The position numbers were made by a program, and so were the translations under genes. The notes beneath the pieces were generated by a model, which saw only the letters and a program-made list of their open reading frames with translations, had not been told where the DNA came from and did not search any database. Positions 7,509-17,805 of a stretch of DNA of 64,000 bases are shown here, piece by piece. Origin of the DNA: an uncultured Eggerthellaceae bacterium (lineage in GTDB: Bacteria; Actinomycetota; Coriobacteriia; Coriobacteriales; Eggerthellaceae); NCBI GenBank assembly GCA_905234785.1, contig CAJOIP010000015.1:48909-112908 (forward strand). Direction: 5' to 3'. Each line of letters opens with the position of its first letter. Position 1 is the first letter of the stretch.

Positions 7509-8525
7509 ATGGTAAATGATTCAACATCGCGGTCGTGGTTTTGCGTGTTCAACCATCCCGAAGAGCACGGATACGAGGGCATGGAGCCTCAACAGGTCAT
7601 CGAGGCGATGAAAAACAAGTGGACAGAGCTGCATCCGAATGGGGCATGCGCGTTGACGTACTGCGTAACGGCTGCCGGATTGCAGCATGTGCACGCTGTT
7701 TTAGAGGCAGAGCAGCCCGTGAGGTTCGCTGCGGTGCGGAAAGCATTTCCCGGTATGCACATCGAGCCGACGAAAGGCAGCAAGGCCGAGGCTGAGGACT
7801 ACATCAACAAGGAAGGTAAGTACGCCGAGGCGGGCGAGGAAGTCCTGTGCAGGGCCGGGTACGGCGTGATACGTGGGCAACAGGGGAAGCGCAAGGACTG
7901 GGATGCCATCGATGCGATGCTGGCGGCGGGGATGACTCCGGAGCAGATTTACTCCCAATCAGCACGCTTCCGAAGGTACAGCAAGGAGATACGAGAGCAT
8001 TTCATGGCGCAGCTTGTGAATGAGCATCCGTACACGAAAGACGTGCAAGTCTGCTATCACGTTGGGAAGTCTGGGACGGGCAAGAGCTTCACGCAAGTCG
8101 AATTGAAGAAACAGCACCCAGGAGACGTGTACGTGATGACAGACTACAGCGGAGGCGGACTTGACCGCTACAACGGCGAAAGCATCTTGTTCCTAGACGA
8201 GTTTAGAGGTCAGCTAAAGTACAACGACTTCCTTACAATGCTCGATAAGTATCCGGTGCAACACCATGCAAGATACGCGAACGTCATTGGCGTATGGACA
8301 GAAGTGCATATCACATCGGTGCTACCTCCGGAAAAGGTCTACTGCCAGATGGTTACTGCTAACCGGGACAGGGACACCCTCGAGCAGATGATGAGGCGTA
8401 TAACAACGGTCAGATACCATGACCTTATCGATGGGAGGTACCTGACATACGACAAGCCGGGAATGGAGTACACGACGTACGAAGAGCTAATGCTCGAAGC
8501 CTGCTACGAATGGAGCCGTGACTAG
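7509..8525 (+). CDS. rep: CRESS-DNA-type replication initiator (HUH endonuclease + SF3 helicase)
   Basis: This 338-residue Rep has the two-domain layout of circovirus Reps. The nuclease domain shows motif I WFCVFNHPEEH (residues 10-20), motif II GLQHVHAVLE with metal-binding His60 and His62, and motif III DYINKEGKY with nucleophile Tyr98 and Lys101. The helicase domain shows Walker A GKSGTGKS (186-193), Walker B ILFLDEF (226-232), motif C VHITSVLPPE (267-275) and a basic MMRRIT (295-300) in the arginine-finger position. RYNGESILFLDEFRG and LDKYP also follow the circovirus pattern. It should nick the TAGTATTAC origin and unwind DNA. Motif C has Val where circoviruses have Asn. The ATG at 7509 follows AAAGGAGA. 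Confidence 0.93.
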   Translation: MVNDSTSRSWFCVFNHPEEHGYEGMEPQQVIEAMKNKWTELHPNGACALTYCVTAAGLQHVHAVLEAEQPVRFAAVRKAFPGMHIEPTKGSKAEAEDYINKEGKYAEAGEEVLCRAGYGVIRGQQGKRKDWDAIDAMLAAGMTPEQIYSQSARFRRYSKEIREHFMAQLVNEHPYTKDVQVCYHVGKSGTGKSFTQVELKKQHPGDVYVMTDYSGGGLDRYNGESILFLDEFRGQLKYNDFLTMLDKYPVQHHARYANVIGVWTEVHITSVLPPEKVYCQMVTANRDRDTLEQMMRRITTVRYHDLIDGRYLTYDKPGMEYTTYEELMLEACYEWSRD

Positions 8526-8530
8526 GCTCT

Positions 8531-8585
8531 CCACTTTTCCACGGCCGAAGGGCCCTCAAAAGCCCTTCGGACTGTGGGAAAGTGG
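8531..8585. repeat. Long imperfect hairpin directly after rep
   Basis: Arms of about 23 bases (8531-8553 and 8562-8585), including GCCGAAGGGC-type cores, pair with a few mismatches. It starts six bases after the rep stop codon. It could terminate rep transcription or act as a single-strand origin during rolling-circle replication. Confidence 0.6.
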
Positions 8586-8617
8586 TGAGGCGTAGCCCCT
8601 GATTCAACATTCGCACC

Positions 8618-8637
8618 TGTAAGCAATTTGTAAGCAG
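8618..8637. promoter_or_regulatory. Paired TGTAAGCA repeats near attR, possible integrase arm sites
   Basis: TGTAAGCA followed by TTTGTAAGCAG lies about 120 bases inside attR and matches the tandem pair at 5422-5443 near attL. Confidence 0.55.
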
Positions 8638-8658
8638 AACGAGCCGAAACGTCCGAAA

Positions 8659-8689
8659 TTGAGAAGTACTGAGAAGAAACGTTTATAAT
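8659..8689 (+). promoter_or_regulatory. Promoter-like sequence facing out of the element
   Basis: TTGAGA and a perfect TATAAT are separated by 19 bases. It reads rightward through the inner end of the element toward attR and the ABC-F gene. Confidence 0.45.
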
Positions 8690-8720
8690 AGATTTCCCAG
8701 ATAAGAGGGAACCAGATGGA

Positions 8721-8753
8721 CTGCTCGGGAATGAGCCAGTCACTCCCGAGCAG
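8721..8753. repeat. Hairpin abutting attR
   Basis: A perfect 10-bp stem (CTGCTCGGGA with TCCCGAGCAG) with a 13-base loop ends one base before attR. Role unknown; it could be a terminator protecting the right junction or a replication or recombination structure. Confidence 0.5.
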
Positions 8754-8754
8754 G

Positions 8755-8800
8755 TTCACACGGCGGGGGTCACAGGTTCAAATCCTGTAGCGTCCACCAC
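8755..8800 (+). repeat. attR: right 46-bp attachment repeat (tRNA-Val 3' remnant)
   Basis: This is an exact copy of 5320-5365. It holds the anticodon-loop, T-arm and acceptor 3' half of tRNA-Val but no 5' half, so it is the original chromosomal tRNA end displaced by integration. The original terminator follows at 8808. Confidence 0.95.
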
Positions 8801-8807
8801 GAATTCG

Positions 8808-8834
8808 GGGCCGACCTTCGGGGCGGCCTTTTTG
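8808..8834 (+). terminator. Original tRNA-Val terminator, displaced by the element
   Basis: GGCCG and CGGCC pair around a CCTTCGG turn and are followed by TTTTT. In an empty site this would directly follow tRNA-Val. Confidence 0.7.
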
Positions 8835-8850
8835 ATGCAAAGGGCTTGGC

Positions 8851-11556
<2,706 letters not shown>

Positions 11557-11589
11557 TTTGGGCGTCATTGCAAATTGCCTGAAACTATC

Positions 11590-11845
11590 GCTTTTGAGGT
11601 TCAGAACCCGCAATCTTGAACATTCAATGTTTCAAATTGCGGGTCTTGCACCCCAAATTGGGTTTCTGGCGCATCTAGCTTCAGTATTTGCCCAGGTCAG
11701 CAAAACTATGGTAAGAATGCTCAGGTTCAAAACCCACAATCTCGAACATCGAGTGTTCCAGATTGCGGGTTCTGCACCCGACGTTGCCCCAGATTGCGGG
11801 TCTTGCACCCCATGATGTTCCAAATTACGGGTTCTGCACCTTTGC
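11590..11845. repeat. Cluster of six ~24-bp degenerate repeats in both orientations
   Basis: The stretch between trmL and adk has no gene. It carries a motif close to TTCCAGATTGCGGGTTCTGC at about 11629, 11756, 11786 and 11818 on the plus strand and in reverse complement at about 11597 and 11723. The reverse and forward copies pair into two hairpins of roughly 48 bases (11600-11650 and 11726-11775), leaving two single forward copies. Function unknown. Confidence 0.75.
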
Positions 11846-11891
11846 AAACCGCAAGCGTTCGAAAGCAGCTTCCCGAAGGCCGTGTAAATTA

Positions 11892-11920
11892 AAGCGCCCC
11901 CGTTATCGGAGGCGCTCCAA
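11892..11920 (-). terminator. Terminator of adk
   Basis: On the minus strand GCGCCTCC and GGGGGCGC pair around GATAAC and are followed by TTTAATT. It lies just after the adk stop codon. Confidence 0.75.
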
Positions 11921-11941
11921 CATGCGAATGTGAAACCGGCT

Positions 11942-12568
11942 TTACAGCGACAGGGCTTCCTTCACGTCGGCGTACACCACGTTCGGGTCGCGGTCGCCGT
12001 CGATGGTGACGAGCAGCTCGCTGCCGCGGTAGTAATCGATCAGCGGCGCCGTGGACTTCTCGTACACGTCGAGGCGGTTGCGCACCGTGGTCTCGTTGTC
12101 GTCGTCGCGCTGGTACATCTCGCCACCGCACTTGGGGCACGAGGCGTCGGCTTCGCTGCCGATGAAACCGCACTCGCGGCACATACGGCGCGAGCACAGG
12201 CGCTTCACGATGACCTCGGGATCGACATCGATGAGCAGGGCGGCATCGAGCGGGCGTTCCAGCTTGCCGAGTTCGGCGTCGAGGGCAACGGCCTGAGCGG
12301 ACGTGCGCGGGAAGCCGTCCAGAATGAAGCCGGCGTCGGTGTCGGGTTCCTGCAGGCGGTCGATGACCAGGCCGATGATAACGTCGTCAGGAACGAGGTC
12401 GCCGGCGTCCATGTACGACTTGGCCTTTTTGCCAAGCTCGGTGCCAGCGGCAACGGCTGCGCGCAGCATGTCGCCCGTGGAGATGTGCGGCGTCTTGAAT
12501 TCCTCGACCAGCTTGGCAGCTTGCGTGCCCTTGCCAGCGCCCGGACCACCCAACAGTACGATGTTCAT
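11942..12568 (-). CDS. adk: Adenylate kinase with zinc-binding LID
   Basis: This 208-residue enzyme converts ATP + AMP to two ADP in the cytoplasm. The P-loop is GGPGAGKGTQ (residues 7-16), the AMP-binding loop includes STGDMLRA, and DGFPRT carries the conserved Arg. The LID (about 125-162) has four cysteines in the pattern CRECGF...CPKCGG, so it binds a structural zinc as in Gram-positive adenylate kinases. The ATG at 12568 has AAAGGAAC upstream; the open frame beyond it is not supported. Instead of the common secY-adk-map order, adk stands alone here, with map at 35 kb. It follows the YhgE/Pip pair on the same strand. Confidence 0.95.
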   Translation of the reverse strand: MNIVLLGGPGAGKGTQAAKLVEEFKTPHISTGDMLRAAVAAGTELGKKAKSYMDAGDLVPDDVIIGLVIDRLQEPDTDAGFILDGFPRTSAQAVALDAELGKLERPLDAALLIDVDPEVIVKRLCSRRMCRECGFIGSEADASCPKCGGEMYQRDDDNETTVRNRLDVYEKSTAPLIDYYRGSELLVTIDGDRDPNVVYADVKEALSL

Positions 12569-12678
12569 AATCGGGTTCCTTTCGTTGACGAACGTAACGC
12601 TTGGTATTGTATCACCTGCCCGCCGCGCGAACGCTGACGTATTAGCCATGCGGAAGCGTTCTTGCCGCAAGAGTGTGA

Positions 12679-14748
12679 TTACATCAGCTTCGACTTCTCG
12701 ACGCGTTCGACGAACTTGGGAACGATGAGCCCGAGGGGCTTATGCAGCACGAGCCCTATAAGGGCAAGCGGAATCACGAATAGCAGCAGTTCGCCGAGTT
12801 GCACCCAGTAGTCGGCAAGGTACATGCCGAACATGGCGGCGCGCATGGCGCTTACCGCATGGGTTATCGGCAAAAACGGGCTGACGTTCTGGAAGAACGA
12901 GGGCAAAAGCTGCAGCGGGAAGCTTCCGCCGCCGCCGGCCACCTGCACGATGAGCAGCACGACGCCGAGCGCTTTGCCCAGGTTGGCGAACAGGGCGACC
13001 ATCGTGTAGATGATGAACGCGAACACGAGCCCCGACACCCAGAAGCACAGCACGTACAGGAACGGGTGCGCGGCTTGCACACCCAAGAACAGCAGGTTGC
13101 CAAGCGATAGGCACGTGCTCTGCATGAGCGACACGAACGCGATGGTGAGGAACCGCCCGAGGAAGATCTCGCGCGCAGTCGGGTTGTCGAGTTCGCGCAA
13201 GGATCGTTGCGAGGGGATGACGCGCAACGTCACCATGACGAGCAACGCGCCGATCCAGAGTGCCAGCGTCGTGTACAAAGGCGACATGGCCGAACCGAAG
13301 TTCTCGACCGGGTACACCGCATGGCGCTCGAGTTTCACCGGCGCCGCGATGGCCGTGGCAAGCGCCGCCGGGTCAGACCCGATGATGGTGCGCAGCTTCT
13401 CGACGTCCTCCGATGCCAGCGCATCGGCGATGCCCTTGCTGAGGTTGTTCAGCTTGGTGGCCGAGTCGCGCATGTCGGCAATGGCAGCATCGAGCTTGCT
13501 GCGCGAGTTGGCGAGCTGATTGGAAATCGAGCTTGCCGAGCCCGTAAGGTCACCGGTCGTCGCGTCGAGCGTCGATGCGGCGGACGAAATCGATGCGCTC
13601 GCCTCGGAAACGACGGCGGCGAGCTGCTCGAGCGCGGGTTTCAGGTTCTCGTCGTAGCTGGCCTTCGCACTGGCAAGGTCTTGTCGCGCTTGGCCGGCGA
13701 GCTGCTGCGTTTCCGCACGGGCGGCTTCGGTCGACGCGCTCGCGGCGGCGATGTCGTCGGCTGCGGCGCGCAGCGCTTGGGCGCGTTCGACATCGCCGGC
13801 GGATTCGGCCACGGCAGCTTGGTCGCGCAACAGCGCCGCAGATTGCGCGGCGGAGGCGGCAGCTTGGTCGAAGGCGCTGCTGACCGATGCTGGCACGCCG
13901 TCGTAGGTTGTGGCCGACGAGTCGACGATGCCGTCGAGCTGCGACGTCGCATCGCGCATGGCGGCGGCAGACTGCTCGGCTGCGTTTCGCGCTGCGGCAA
14001 CGGCGGCGGCTGTGTCGCCAGCTGCGCCCTGCGCTTCGGTGATGAGCGAGGCCGTTCTGCTGACGAGGTCTTGCGCAGAGCCGAGCAGGGCGGAATATGA
14101 TGAGAGCGTCGAGGCTGCTTGCCCCATCTGGTTGCCGAGCGATTCCACATGCGCGGCCAGTCCGCCAATGCGCCCGCTTGCGTCGGCGTCGTCGGCATAC
14201 GAGAACAGCGTCGATGAAATGGCGAGCGCGATTTCGGAAATGGTCTCGGCGAACACCTCGTTCACCTGGGCCGACACCTGGTCGGCTCCCTGGTCGGTAA
14301 TCTTAGGGGCGATGGCGCCTTTCTTCTGGTTCGAATAGTAGGTGATGGAGGCATGCACCACGTCGTCGGAATAGAACGACATCATGTCGGAGCTGAAGCT
14401 GCGCGGGATGACCACCGCTGCATAGTAACGCCCCGACCGAGCGCCGTCGATGGCGTCTTCTTCGTCGGTGAACACCCAATCGAGCTGGTCGTTTGCGCGA
14501 AGCGCCGACGTTATCTGCTCGCCGATGTTGATGCGCAGCGGCACGAGGTCGCTTTCGTAGCCCTCGTCGGAATTGGCGACGGCCACGGTCAGGCTACCGG
14601 TGTTTCCGAACACGTCCCAGCAGGCGATGATGTTGTACCACGAGAAAATCGACGGCAGCGCCACCAGCCCCAGCACGGCGATAATCGTGACCACGTTGGA
14701 ACGCAGCCGGGCGAGGTCGCTCTTGAAGAGGCGCCAGACGTTATTCAT
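12679..14748 (-). CDS. YhgE/Pip family membrane protein (second of a pair)
   Basis: This protein of about 689 residues has one membrane segment near the N-terminus (residues 18-40), a large extracytoplasmic region beginning WDVFGNTGSLTVAVANSDEG, a YYAAVVIPRSFSS block and YYSNQKKGAIAPKIT. It then has a long Ala/Ser-rich coiled coil (about 180-430) and about five C-terminal segments of ABC-2 type. This is the YhgE/Pip architecture (phage-infection protein in lactococci; related to ESX/type VII accessory and small-molecule exporters). Its ATG overlaps the stop of the upstream homologue by eight bases with GGAGG placed inside that gene, so the two are translationally coupled and may form a heterodimer. 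Confidence 0.88.
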   Translation of the reverse strand: MNNVWRLFKSDLARLRSNVVTIIAVLGLVALPSIFSWYNIIACWDVFGNTGSLTVAVANSDEGYESDLVPLRINIGEQITSALRANDQLDWVFTDEEDAIDGARSGRYYAAVVIPRSFSSDMMSFYSDDVVHASITYYSNQKKGAIAPKITDQGADQVSAQVNEVFAETISEIALAISSTLFSYADDADASGRIGGLAAHVESLGNQMGQAASTLSSYSALLGSAQDLVSRTASLITEAQGAAGDTAAAVAAARNAAEQSAAAMRDATSQLDGIVDSSATTYDGVPASVSSAFDQAAASAAQSAALLRDQAAVAESAGDVERAQALRAAADDIAAASASTEAARAETQQLAGQARQDLASAKASYDENLKPALEQLAAVVSEASASISSAASTLDATTGDLTGSASSISNQLANSRSKLDAAIADMRDSATKLNNLSKGIADALASEDVEKLRTIIGSDPAALATAIAAPVKLERHAVYPVENFGSAMSPLYTTLALWIGALLVMVTLRVIPSQRSLRELDNPTAREIFLGRFLTIAFVSLMQSTCLSLGNLLFLGVQAAHPFLYVLCFWVSGLVFAFIIYTMVALFANLGKALGVVLLIVQVAGGGGSFPLQLLPSFFQNVSPFLPITHAVSAMRAAMFGMYLADYWVQLGELLLFVIPLALIGLVLHKPLGLIVPKFVERVEKSKLM

Positions 14749-17431
14749 CGCCGGCCTCCTCTTCACCCGCGTTAGCCGAGGGTTCGGCGGCTTGCGCGGT
14801 TCCGCTTCGCCAGCCTACGATTGTGCTGACTGGCGTAGTTGCGCGTGGGCTTTCCGCTGAATCCTTCGCCAGACCTTTCCCGAAGCCCCTGATAATGGGC
14901 TGCACGCGCGTGAACTGCTCGCGCTGAGTGTAGGCGGCGCGCATTTCCTCGTAGCTCATCGACTCGAGTGAAACGAGGTGGCTGAGGTAGTCGAACAGGT
15001 ATTCCACGATGACCAGGTAGGCGACGATGAGCGCGAACCACGCGAGCCACGTCGTCAGCACGACGACCTTGTCCACGCCGAGCGCAGCCAGGATGGCCGT
15101 CACCACGACGGGTGCCGCAATGCCCACGACCAGCGCGCCGCGTTTCAGCTGCGGGTACAGCAGCATGAAGCGGGCGACGCGTGCTTCAATGGCGTCGCGG
15201 TACTCGTCGTGGTCGGAAAACGCGCGGATCATCTGCGAGATGGGGTAGCGACGCGCCGGCAGCTGCACCGATTCGCCGATGATGATGTCGCTTTCCTCGA
15301 TTTCGCGCGCGAACAGGCGGTTCAGGTTGGTCATGTAGGGTCGGGCAATCGTGCCGATGGCCACGAAGGCAATCAGGAACGCAAGCAACATGCCGATGTT
15401 CGAGACCCAGGCGCCGTCGTAAAAGCCGCAAATCGACTCGCGAATGGCGTTGATGCCGTACGTGAACGGGAACAGCGGATACGCGTACTGGAAGAAGGTC
15501 GGCGTCATCTCGATGGGGTAGAGGCCCGTGGCACCCGGAATCTGCACGAACACGAGGATGACGCAGAGCGCCTTGCCCACATGTTGCAGCGTCGTGGACA
15601 ACGTGTACTGCACGCCCAGGTACGCGAGCGACGCCATGATCGCCGTTAGGTAGAAGAGGGGAGTGCTGGCGGTTTGCACGCCCAGCATGAGGCAACCCGT
15701 GCAGCATACGACGGCCTGCAGTGCCGCCAGAATTGCCAGCAGCAAGCCGCGGCCGTGGGTGCGCTGCGCGACGGTCAGGTTCTCGATGTCCTCGTCGTCG
15801 ACTTCCAGGCGGATGATCACCATGAGCATGAACACGCCGATCCACAGCGTCAGGTTGATGAACAGCGGCGCCATGGCCGAGCCGTACGCGTTGATGGGGT
15901 AGAGCTCTTCGCGCTGAATCTTGGTGGGCGACATCATGAAGTCGGCGACCTTTTCGGGGTCGACGCCGTCCTCTCCGATGATGTCGGCAAGCGAGTTTGC
16001 GCCGGCGAGCGCCGCAAGGTCGGTCTTCACGGTGGTCAGGTCGCCGGCAAGCGAGGCAAGCGATGCGTCGGTTTGCGCCAGCGCATCGGCTGAAACCGCC
16101 AAGGTGGAATCGAGCTGGTCGAGCACCGACGACGCTTGGGACACGATCGTGCCGAGGCTTGCGAGCGCCGCCTGCACGTTGCCCGTGGTGGAGGCGATCT
16201 GCGCGATGCTCGCGCTGATGGCGGGAATGGCAGTGGTCGCCACGGAGGTGCGGTACTGCGCGGCCGTGTCGAGCGCCTGGTTGACGAGGCTGCTCACGGG
16301 GTCGGATGACTGGTTGGCCGCCTGCGCTGCGGCATCGAGCTGCTCGGCGAGCTCGCGCCAGTCGCTCGATACGCTGGGGGCGTCGGTGAGCGCCTTGATG
16401 GCCGTTTCGATTTGCGCTTTCTGCTCGTCGGTGGCGTTTGTCTCGAGGCTCTTCAGCAGCGCGATCAGCTCGGTGTAATCGGCCTTGGCCAGCGCCTCGC
16501 CAGCAGAGGGAATGCCGAGCGCGTTGCGGGCCGCCTCGATGGCCGTCGCGGTTTGCGCCACAGCCAAGCCCGTGTCGGCGGCCACGTCTGCCAACTCGCC
16601 CGCGCTTTCGTCGAGCGCTGTCGTGATGTCGCCCGAGAAGGCGGTAAGTCCCGTGTTCGCCTTGCCGAGCAAGTCGCCGATTTGTCCGGTGTGTTCCTGC
16701 GCTTGGGCGATGTCGGTTTTTGCGTCGGAAAGCGTGCCCTGCGCCGTCTGCGCCTTGGCCCGCGCATTGCCGATTGACGCGGAAAGCTCCGCCAGCGAGG
16801 CGCGCGTGTCGGCGATGCCTGCAAGCGCCTTGTCGATGCGCACAGTTGCCTGCGCCTTGGTCGATTCGACTTGCAGGCGCGTCGCGTCGATTTCCTCGTT
16901 GAGCAGCGAGGCGACCGTAGAGCTGACGGTCGAGAAGAACGCGTCGTTGATGGTGGTGTCGAGCGCGTTCGCGCCCGTGTCGGTAATCTTGGGCGAGACC
17001 GGGCCTGTCTTCTCGTTCACGTAGTATTCGAGCGTGGGCTGTATGAACTCGCCGGTCGTCAGCGTGGCGATGTTGGCGCTGAAGTCGTGCGGAATGACGA
17101 AGGCGGCGTACGCCTCGCCCGAGTCGACTTCGCTCATGGCCTCTTCACGGTCGACGAATTGCCAGCTCAGCTGGTCGTTTTCCGCCAGTTGGTCTGTAAC
17201 GAGCCCACCGACGTCGAGGTGGCCCAGCAGCTCGTTGTCGACGCCCGCGTCTTCGTTCACCACGCACACGCGCAGGTTTCCCGTGTTGTCGTACGGATTC
17301 CAGAACGCGGCCACGTTGAACCACGTGTACAGCGAGGGCAGAACGACGAGGAACAGCACGACCGACCACGCCGCTGGCGTCTTCACCAGCCGCTTGACAT
17401 CACGTCGAAACACGCGCATGACGTTCCGCAT
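14741..17431 (-). CDS. YhgE/Pip family membrane protein (first of a pair)
   Basis: This protein of about 896 residues shares the layout of its downstream partner: N-terminal membrane segment, WNPYDNTGNLRVCVVNEDAG, AYAAFVIPHDFSA, YYVNEKTGPVSPKITDTG, a coiled-coil region (about 190-490) with many Ala, Ser and Asp, and an ABC-2-like membrane domain (about 520-710). It differs by a further C-terminal part with two extra hydrophobic segments (about 785-835) and a cytoplasmic tail. The ATG at 17431 has AAAGGGGG upstream; a TTG at 17449 is less likely. A promoter-like pair at 17476-17505 would drive the two-gene operon. Substrate is unknown. Confidence 0.88.
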   Translation of the reverse strand: MRNVMRVFRRDVKRLVKTPAAWSVVLFLVVLPSLYTWFNVAAFWNPYDNTGNLRVCVVNEDAGVDNELLGHLDVGGLVTDQLAENDQLSWQFVDREEAMSEVDSGEAYAAFVIPHDFSANIATLTTGEFIQPTLEYYVNEKTGPVSPKITDTGANALDTTINDAFFSTVSSTVASLLNEEIDATRLQVESTKAQATVRIDKALAGIADTRASLAELSASIGNARAKAQTAQGTLSDAKTDIAQAQEHTGQIGDLLGKANTGLTAFSGDITTALDESAGELADVAADTGLAVAQTATAIEAARNALGIPSAGEALAKADYTELIALLKSLETNATDEQKAQIETAIKALTDAPSVSSDWRELAEQLDAAAQAANQSSDPVSSLVNQALDTAAQYRTSVATTAIPAISASIAQIASTTGNVQAALASLGTIVSQASSVLDQLDSTLAVSADALAQTDASLASLAGDLTTVKTDLAALAGANSLADIIGEDGVDPEKVADFMMSPTKIQREELYPINAYGSAMAPLFINLTLWIGVFMLMVIIRLEVDDEDIENLTVAQRTHGRGLLLAILAALQAVVCCTGCLMLGVQTASTPLFYLTAIMASLAYLGVQYTLSTTLQHVGKALCVILVFVQIPGATGLYPIEMTPTFFQYAYPLFPFTYGINAIRESICGFYDGAWVSNIGMLLAFLIAFVAIGTIARPYMTNLNRLFAREIEESDIIIGESVQLPARRYPISQMIRAFSDHDEYRDAIEARVARFMLLYPQLKRGALVVGIAAPVVVTAILAALGVDKVVVLTTWLAWFALIVAYLVIVEYLFDYLSHLVSLESMSYEEMRAAYTQREQFTRVQPIIRGFGKGLAKDSAESPRATTPVSTIVGWRSGTAQAAEPSANAGEEEAGDE

Positions 17432-17805
17432 CAGTTCGCCCCCTTTCAACAGGCTTTTTTCACAACCTTACAGTTTATATAGTTCCCACTTGAAAACGGA
17501 AACAACATTTAATCCCCAACTGGGTATTAATCACCAAATCGCCATTTACCCAAACGAAAACGCGTAGCTTGTTTGACGGCGAGGGGGTCGAGGGCGATTC
17601 CGCAGCCGGATATGGCAACAAGCTCCCTTGCTCATGCGAGTGAGGACAAGCCCGAGGCCCTCCTGCCGTCAAGCAAGCGGACAGAAGGACAAGCGTTGCC
17701 TGACAAATACTCTTTACGGGTCGTGCAATCAGACTTGCAACGGGAATTCTCCTCGTGAGCGGCTGATAGAATTCTCGTCGTAACCAGCAAGAGGGAGGTA
17801 GCGCT
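17432..17805. other. Divergent intergenic region without a gene
   Basis: This 374-base stretch separates the YhgE/Pip operon from the TIGR02452 gene. It is clearly richer in A and T near 17460-17570, and holds the leftward promoter candidate at 17476-17505. The short open frames in it lack ribosome sites and coding character. I see no RNA gene in it. Confidence 0.6.
17476..17505 (-). promoter_or_regulatory. Promoter candidate of the YhgE/Pip operon
   Basis: On the minus strand TTGTTT (17505-17500) and TATATA (17481-17476) are spaced by 18 bases, about 45 bases upstream of the first gene. Confidence 0.5.

Larger units (their letters stand above)
5366..8800. mobile_element. Integrated CRESS-like rolling-circle replicon (~3.4 kb) in tRNA-Val
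   Basis: The element lies between two 46-bp att repeats and holds exactly four genes: integrase and XRE regulator leftward, excisionase-like protein and Rep rightward. The Rep has HUH-endonuclease and SF3-helicase motifs in the order seen in CRESS-DNA virus Reps, and the intergenic region upstream of rep carries a stem-loop with the TAGTATTAC nonanucleotide. No capsid, relaxase, or conjugation gene fits in the remaining space, so it looks like an integrative plasmid rather than a packaged virus. All modules appear intact, so excision and circular replication are plausible. That activity is inferred. Confidence 0.93.

Noticed and set aside
5366..8800. Capsid gene or full CRESS virus
   Set aside because: All coding space is taken by int, xre, xis and rep; remaining gaps contain only short frames without coding character.
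11590..11845. CRISPR array between trmL and adk
   Set aside because: Repeats are degenerate, irregularly spaced and in both orientations.
17573..17758. 61-codon frame upstream of the TIGR02452 gene
   Set aside because: No ribosome site, no recognisable features; it lies in a promoter region.
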